A program made the translations under genes and the position numbers. A model generated the notes under the pieces. That model was given only the letters and a program-made list of their open reading frames with translations. It was not told where the DNA came from and did no database searches. This document shows positions 15,022 through 18,846 of a stretch of DNA of 18,846 nt, piece by piece. Each line of letters begins with the position of its first letter. The stretch's first letter is position 1. Origin of the DNA: an uncultured Oscillospiraceae bacterium (GTDB lineage: Bacteria > Bacillota > Clostridia > Oscillospirales > Oscillospiraceae); assembly GCA_900769995.1 (NCBI GenBank), contig CAAGIT010000024.1, positions 1 through 18,846 of the forward strand, given 5' to 3'.

Positions 15022-15942
15022 TCAAAACAGTCGTAACAGATTCGTGAAGAAAACCTTCTCCAACAGCGGCGCATCATAGCCGCAGGCAAGCAAATACTCA
15101 TAAAATTTCGGGTAATCCGCAGCCGATCGAAACCCATCGGCCAACACATCACAGCCGTCCAAGTCACCGCCAAGGGCAACATGATCCTCGCCGCAGACCG
15201 TCAGCATATGCTCCAAGTGCCGCCGCAGCAGCTCAAAATCAGCACCTTCGCCCAAAAACGGAGGATAGAGATTCAATCCAACGGTACCACCCGTCTGTTC
15301 GATGGCTCGAAGCTGCTCGTCCGTCAGATTGCGGCTGTGATCGCAAATGGCGCGGCAGTTGGAATGGGAAGCCAAAATCGGTTTTGTTGTTATGTCAACT
15401 AAGTCCCAAAAGGCGTTCTCACCCAAATGGCTCACGTCAATGCGTATTCCAAGTTCCTGTGCAGTTTTTACAAAAGTTCTCCCCTGATCAGTCAAACCGC
15501 CATCGGATAAATGACAGCCGGCAAGTGCATTGTCTGCATTCCATGTGAGTGTTGTCATGCAAAAGCCCTGCTCATGCAGCTCCTTCAGCCGTTCCGGGTC
15601 ACAGGCGATGACCTCGGGGCCTTCCACGGACAGCATTGCCGCCATCTTGCCCGCCGCAAGCGTCTGCCGAATCGTTTCAGCGTCATGCGCGAAGGCAATG
15701 CGATGACGATTTTTCCAAACTTCATGCCGCAGAACATTCAGTGGCTTTGTCAGCAATTCCTCCTGTGCAGCAAGCGGATGTTCCTCGCCGGCATAGCTGC
15801 AAAAAGCAAACACCTGCACATAAGCCGCAAAGGTTTGTACCCCTGCAAGGTTCAGGTGGCAGGTGTTTTCCTCCAGCGGCTCATTTCGCCGCCAAAGCTC
15901 GTATGCCGTGTCGCAATGTCCGTCAAATAAACGAAAGCTCAC
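15022..15942 (-). CDS. membrane-dipeptidase-type (M19) dipeptidase
   Basis: A zinc dipeptidase of the M19 (renal dipeptidase) family, 306 residues. The metal ligands fit the family: His9 and Asp11 in DGHCDT, bridging Glu107 in SVEGPE, His172 in DVSHLG and His193 in ASHSNC; the catalytic-region aspartates are in GGDLDG (260-262). No signal peptide is present, so it should act in the cytoplasm on imported or recycled dipeptides, possibly including D-amino-acid ones. The start is GTG at 15942, sharing GTGA with the yraN stop, with GGAGG ten bases upstream. The family name comes from the mammalian enzyme and does not mean this one is membrane bound. Confidence 0.92.
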   Translation of the reverse strand: MSFRLFDGHCDTAYELWRRNEPLEENTCHLNLAGVQTFAAYVQVFAFCSYAGEEHPLAAQEELLTKPLNVLRHEVWKNRHRIAFAHDAETIRQTLAAGKMAAMLSVEGPEVIACDPERLKELHEQGFCMTTLTWNADNALAGCHLSDGGLTDQGRTFVKTAQELGIRIDVSHLGENAFWDLVDITTKPILASHSNCRAICDHSRNLTDEQLRAIEQTGGTVGLNLYPPFLGEGADFELLRRHLEHMLTVCGEDHVALGGDLDGCDVLADGFRSAADYPKFYEYLLACGYDAPLLEKVFFTNLLRLF

Positions 15943-16304
15943 GCAAACGCATCCTCCAAATGATGAATTTTCGGGCGTTTTGTCTGTGTCCCCTCCGGTG
16001 CGTAGACCTCGATCACGTCAAAACGGGGTTGTTTGTTGATCTCCTCATGCTGCGACAGATAGATCGCGGCAGTTTGCTTCAAGCGTTCCTGCTTGCGGCG
16101 GTCAACAAACTCCAACGCTTCGGCAAAATCCGCGTTTTTTCGGAGCTTGACCTCCACAAAGACGACATACTCGCGGTTCTCCGCAATCAGGTCGATCTCT
16201 CCGAAACGGCAGCGATAATTCGCCGCGATCAGCGTGTACCGCTTTTTCCGCAAATACTCCGCAGCGATACCCTCGCCCCAGTGACCCAGCAAATCAGTCG
16301 CCAT
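15939..16304 (-). CDS. yraN: YraN family protein (UPF0102), endonuclease-like fold
   Basis: A small protein of 121 residues with the restriction-endonuclease-like signature: GEID at 35-38 and EVK at 51-53, plus the conserved N-terminal GEGIAAEYLRKKRY. The family commonly neighbours rnhB and rbgA, suggesting a nucleic-acid repair or processing role, but its cellular function is not established. The ATG at 16304 overlaps the rnhB stop by 11 nt and has no clear Shine-Dalgarno match, so translation probably depends on coupling to rnhB. The C-terminal FDVIEV block is typical. Confidence 0.92.
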   Translation of the reverse strand: MATDLLGHWGEGIAAEYLRKKRYTLIAANYRCRFGEIDLIAENREYVVFVEVKLRKNADFAEALEFVDRRKQERLKQTAAIYLSQHEEINKQPRFDVIEVYAPEGTQTKRPKIHHLEDAFA

Positions 16305-16902
16305 AGAATTTTTTCAAAAAGCTTCTGCGATGGATGGGACAGGCGTCAAACTCGCGCAGCGCGGCATAATGCGCCTTGGTGCCGTAGCCCTTATGTACCG
16401 CGAAGCCGTATTGCGGATATACCGCATCCTGTTCTTCCATGAAGCGGTCACGGGTCACCTTTGCCAAAATCGATGCCGCCGCGATGCTCGCGCTCAGGCT
16501 GTCGCCCTTGACGATCGTTTTGACCGGAATCTCCCCAAAATCAGGCTCACGGTTGCCGTCCACCAGCGCCAATTCCGGCGGAACCTTGAGTTGCTCGACT
16601 GCGCGGCGCATGGCAAGAAATGTTGCCTGCAAAATGTTGATCTCGTCGATCTCCTTTTCATCGGCAAAGGCGATCCCATAGGCGACCGCCTGTTCCGTGA
16701 TAACGTCATACAGCTCACGGCGGCGTTTGTCGTTCAGCTTTTTCGAGTCATTCAGCCCTGCGATTTCCAAATCCTTGGGCAAAATCACCGCAGCCGCACA
16801 AACCGGCCCCGCCAAAGGGCCTCTGCCTGCCTCATCCACGCCGCAAACAAGGTCATAGCCCTCGGCAAACGCTGCGTGTTCATAGTTCCACAATTCGCTC
16901 AT
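16294..16902 (-). CDS. rnhB: ribonuclease HII
   Basis: Removes RNA from RNA-DNA hybrids and single ribonucleotides from DNA. The active-site block VDEAGRGPLAGP begins at residue 22 with Asp23 and Glu24; Asp115 lies in LVDGNR, and SIAAASILAKVTRD is the conserved helix. From the ATG at 16902 it is 202 residues; GAGG lies five bases upstream. An in-frame GTG at 16908 is possible but has a poorer ribosome site and adds only two residues. It begins almost at the stop of the small upstream gene, so the pair is likely coupled. Confidence 0.95.
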   Translation of the reverse strand: MSELWNYEHAAFAEGYDLVCGVDEAGRGPLAGPVCAAAVILPKDLEIAGLNDSKKLNDKRRRELYDVITEQAVAYGIAFADEKEIDEINILQATFLAMRRAVEQLKVPPELALVDGNREPDFGEIPVKTIVKGDSLSASIAAASILAKVTRDRFMEEQDAVYPQYGFAVHKGYGTKAHYAALREFDACPIHRRSFLKKFYGD

Positions 16903-16909
16903 AGCCACC

Positions 16910-17134
16910 TCAATCCGGCGTGAAGCTCAACCGCTGCCGCAGACCATCCACGGTCAGCTCATAGACGATCACGCCGTCCTTGCAAATCTCTTTTTCTACC
17001 GTAAAATCCTTGCCGGTGCAGAACGTTTTCGCCACGGCATCGGTATCGTCCGTTTCAACCTCGCTCACAAACACGTCACGCATTTGGTTGTTGCTGCATT
17101 GATTGAAAATCTCACGAATCAGTTCATACCTCAT
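16910..17134 (-). CDS. conserved-looking small protein of unknown function (74 aa)
   Basis: I do not recognise this gene. The ATG at 17134 has a strong GGAGGTG site about seven bases upstream, which decides the start over longer in-frame options that would run into rbgA. It overlaps rbgA by 11 nt and ends one base before the possible rnhB GTG. The product is small and acidic, with no signal peptide or membrane segment. An N-terminal helical part (MRYELIREIFNQCSNNQMRD) is followed by alternating beta-like segments (DFTVEKEICKDGVIVYELTV) ending in RLSFTPD. It contains two cysteines before residue 45 and one after. The tight packing and good ribosome site make it real; its place between a 50S-assembly GTPase and RNase HII suggests, but does not prove, a nucleic-acid-linked role. 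Confidence 0.8.
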   Translation of the reverse strand: MRYELIREIFNQCSNNQMRDVFVSEVETDDTDAVAKTFCTGKDFTVEKEICKDGVIVYELTVDGLRQRLSFTPD

Positions 17135-17993
17135 GCGGCGGCACCTCCAGAGTAAATCGTCCGATTTTGCAGTTGCGGTATTCCTCCAGCAAGACCCGCG
17201 CCATGCGCTCGGTGTCGATCTCGCCTCTTGCAAGCAAGAATCCGCGTTTTCTGCCGGCTTCTGTCAAAAGATCATAGCCGCTCAAGTCCTCCTGCGGATC
17301 GATCTTATAGCGCTCTCTCAACGCATCGGGATAGCGCTCGGAAAGCATCTTGATGAGGTGACACGCCAGTGTTTCCGTGTCAATGACATCATCCTTAACC
17401 GCGCCCGTGTACGCCAACCGTCTGCCGACCTCTTCATCGTCAAACTTCGGCCACAAAATGCCGGGCGTATCCAACAGCAAAAGTCCGCGATCCACCGTGA
17501 CCCACTGTTTTCCGCGTGTCACACCGGGACGGTTTTCCGCTTTTGCACCTTTCCTGCCCGAAATCTGATTGATGAGGGTCGATTTTCCGACATTCGGGAT
17601 GCCAACGATCATCAGCTTTAAGGGCTTGTTTACAAAGCCGCGTTCCTGATACCGCTGCAGCTTCTGCGCCAATAGCTCGCGAACTGCCGGTACAAAGCGG
17701 TCGATCCCACGGCGGTTTTTGCAGTCCGTTTTCAAGACTGCCATGCCCTGCTTGCGGAAGTAATCGCTCCATTGCTCCGTCGCGGCGGGATCGGCCAAAT
17801 CCACGCGGTTCAGGATCATCATGCGCGGCTTCGTGCCGCAAATGGTATCAATATCCGGATTCCGGCTGGACATCGGAATCCGTGCATCGACCAGCTCGCA
17901 CACCGCGTCAACCAGCTTCAGATCCTCCTGCATCTGGCGGCGGGTTTTGGTCATATGCCCGGGATACCACTGGATATTCATTTTATCGTCCAT
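17124..17993 (-). CDS. rbgA: ribosome biogenesis GTPase YlqF/RbgA
   Basis: A circularly permuted GTPase that acts at a late step of 50S assembly, 289 residues. The motif order shows the permutation: G4 NRVD at 62-65 comes before G1 GIPNVGKS at 131-138, G2 GVTRG near 157-161 and G3 DTPG at 175-178. The N-terminal IQWYPGHMTKTRRQM is the family signature. The ATG at 17993 has GGAG nine bases upstream and overlaps the lepB stop by 11 nt; an earlier in-frame ATG at 18032 lies inside lepB and is less likely. The lepB-rbgA-rnhB order is widely kept in Firmicutes. Confidence 0.95.
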   Translation of the reverse strand: MDDKMNIQWYPGHMTKTRRQMQEDLKLVDAVCELVDARIPMSSRNPDIDTICGTKPRMMILNRVDLADPAATEQWSDYFRKQGMAVLKTDCKNRRGIDRFVPAVRELLAQKLQRYQERGFVNKPLKLMIVGIPNVGKSTLINQISGRKGAKAENRPGVTRGKQWVTVDRGLLLLDTPGILWPKFDDEEVGRRLAYTGAVKDDVIDTETLACHLIKMLSERYPDALRERYKIDPQEDLSGYDLLTEAGRKRGFLLARGEIDTERMARVLLEEYRNCKIGRFTLEVPPHEV

Positions 17994-18597
17994 CGGAAAT
18001 CGCTCCAAACCGTCCGAAATCGCGTTCGCCACTCTCGTCTGCTCCGGGGAACGCTATGAACAGCACTTTGCCCAGCACCTGATCGAGCCGAATCTGTCCA
18101 ATGCTGGAAACGCGGCTGTCCGCAGAATTGTTGCGGTTATCGCCCATGACAAACACGCAGTTTTCTTCCACTGTGATGCTCTGGGTGCCGTAGGTGTACA
18201 TTTCTTCCAAAATATACGGTTCATCCAACTTTTTGCCGTCCACATAAACGGCACCGTTGCCGTTCTCGTCCGTGCGAATCTCCACGGTCTGACCCTCGGT
18301 CGCGATGACACGCTTGACGATCGGCTCACCGTCACGGAAGGAAAGCTTTCGCGCGACAATGATATCACCGTACTCCAGATCGCCCATGATCACATTGCTC
18401 TGCAGTGCCAAATAGTCACCATCGTGCAGCGTCGGGAGCATGGATTCCCCATCCACGCCGACCAGCCGCACAAAAAACACAAAAATCAGAGTGATCGCCG
18501 CCAAAATATATACAAGGTCATGCAGCAGAGAATAGGCATCATAAAGCAAACTCTTCTTCGGCTTCTGCTCTGCCTGCTGCTCCTTCTCGTTATCCAT
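17983..18597 (-). CDS. lepB: signal peptidase I
   Basis: The membrane peptidase that removes signal peptides from exported proteins, 204 residues. A single N-terminal transmembrane helix spans about 27-46. The catalytic Ser52 is in GESMLPTL and the general base Lys95 in VKRVIA; the conserved box GDNRNNSADSR is at 152-162. The ATG at 18597 follows AAGGTGGG and lies about 25 nt after the predicted transcription start. The longer in-frame start at 18669 would lie upstream of the -10 box, so it is rejected. The charged, lysine-rich cytoplasmic N-tail is typical. The gene heads the run down to the metallophosphoesterase. Confidence 0.95.
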   Translation of the reverse strand: MDNEKEQQAEQKPKKSLLYDAYSLLHDLVYILAAITLIFVFFVRLVGVDGESMLPTLHDGDYLALQSNVIMGDLEYGDIIVARKLSFRDGEPIVKRVIATEGQTVEIRTDENGNGAVYVDGKKLDEPYILEEMYTYGTQSITVEENCVFVMGDNRNNSADSRVSSIGQIRLDQVLGKVLFIAFPGADESGERDFGRFGAISDGR

Positions 18598-18628
18598 TTT
18601 CAGTCCCACCTTCCAGTATGCTGCTCTC

Positions 18629-18634
18629 ATTATA
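18629..18634 (-). promoter_or_regulatory. probable lepB promoter -10 box
   Basis: A perfect TATAAT lies on the minus strand, about 32 nt before the lepB ATG. A -35 box is not clear: at 17-bp spacing the sequence is TTTATT, a poor match. The promoter is therefore probable and may need an activator or be weak. Confidence 0.6.
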
Positions 18635-18846
18635 CACCAGTTTCGGAAAGAAATAAAGCCTAAAATCAAAAAACGTCCGATTCATTTTGTAGGTATACAA
18701 TTGATGTGATACCAGGGTATAGAAAAAAGCGATTGAGTTCAATTAGAATAAAGCTACCACACCTCAAGACGAATGAAATATTCGATTTTGCGCACAACTC
18801 TTGACACTACCCCTGATAGGTTCTGTTCAGCAAATCATATACGGCC
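18635..18846. other. AT-rich stretch with no complete gene upstream of lepB
   Basis: No convincing gene lies here. By hand count, 39 of 120 bases at 18661-18780 are G or C, far below the neighbouring genes. Short inverted repeats are visible, such as CGAAT/ATTCG around 18770-18785 and GGTAT/ATACC around 18692-18713, and GGTATA occurs twice. At the very edge a minus-strand frame is open from 18845 to a TAG at 18807-18809 (13 codons); this may be the tail of a gene outside the window. The rplS gene often found upstream of lepB is not within this segment. Confidence 0.6.

Noticed and set aside
18598..18669. N-terminal extension of lepB from 18669
   Set aside because: It lies upstream of the TATAAT box and predicted transcription start; the ATG at 18597 has a good ribosome site.
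18691..18721. Short inverted and repeated GGTATA motifs as an operator
   Set aside because: Stems are only five base pairs in an AT-rich segment, so chance is a sufficient explanation; not listed as a site.
1..18846. CRISPR array, toxin-antitoxin pair, prophage, defence or biosynthetic cluster
   Set aside because: No regularly spaced repeats, integrase, phage structural genes or paired small unknown genes are visible; apart from one small unknown protein, all coding regions belong to recognised families.

Overview
The window is a dense, single-strand block of bacterial housekeeping genes: 21 genes, all on the minus strand, with only a few intergenic gaps above 100 bp. Gene content and order (lepB-rbgA-rnhB-yraN, tig-clpP-clpX-lon-ysxC, scpA-scpB-gerW-dacF-rluB, FAD oxidoreductase-cmk-plsC-ispH), strong GGAGG ribosome sites, a GerW-type spore protein and moderate G+C point to a Gram-positive anaerobe of class Clostridia, probably Oscillospiraceae/Ruminococcaceae. 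The taxonomic call is inference from content; no rRNA is present.

Read in the direction of transcription (right to left). (1) 18846-18598 is an AT-rich stretch with no complete gene, ending in the lepB promoter. (2) 18597-14318 holds lepB, rbgA, an unrecognised 74-residue protein, rnhB, yraN, an M19 dipeptidase and a metallophosphoesterase, nearly all overlapping: protein export, 50S assembly, RNA-DNA hybrid removal and peptide turnover. (3) 14171-11015 is tig, clpP and clpX: folding at the ribosome and ClpXP proteolysis. A terminator-like hairpin and two more stems separate it from lon and ysxC (10882-7878), which end at a strong hairpin. (4) A good promoter at 7817-7845 begins scpA, scpB, gerW, dacF, rluB, an RpiR-type regulator and a flavoprotein (7787-2160): chromosome condensation, spore and cell-wall functions. 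(5) A perfect-consensus sigma-A promoter starts cmk, plsC and ispH (2105-1), joined by 4-nt overlaps. ispH runs off the left edge, close to where many Clostridia fuse it to ribosomal protein S1 domains.

I found no CRISPR array, prophage, defence cassette, biosynthetic cluster, tRNA or rRNA, and no convincing undescribed system. The observations most worth checking are local: a perfect stem-loop that contains the dacF ribosome site, a 62-nt dacF/rluB overlap, the structured lon leader, the unknown 74-residue protein, the RpiR regulator inside a housekeeping operon, and the AT-rich right edge that may border a mobile element.
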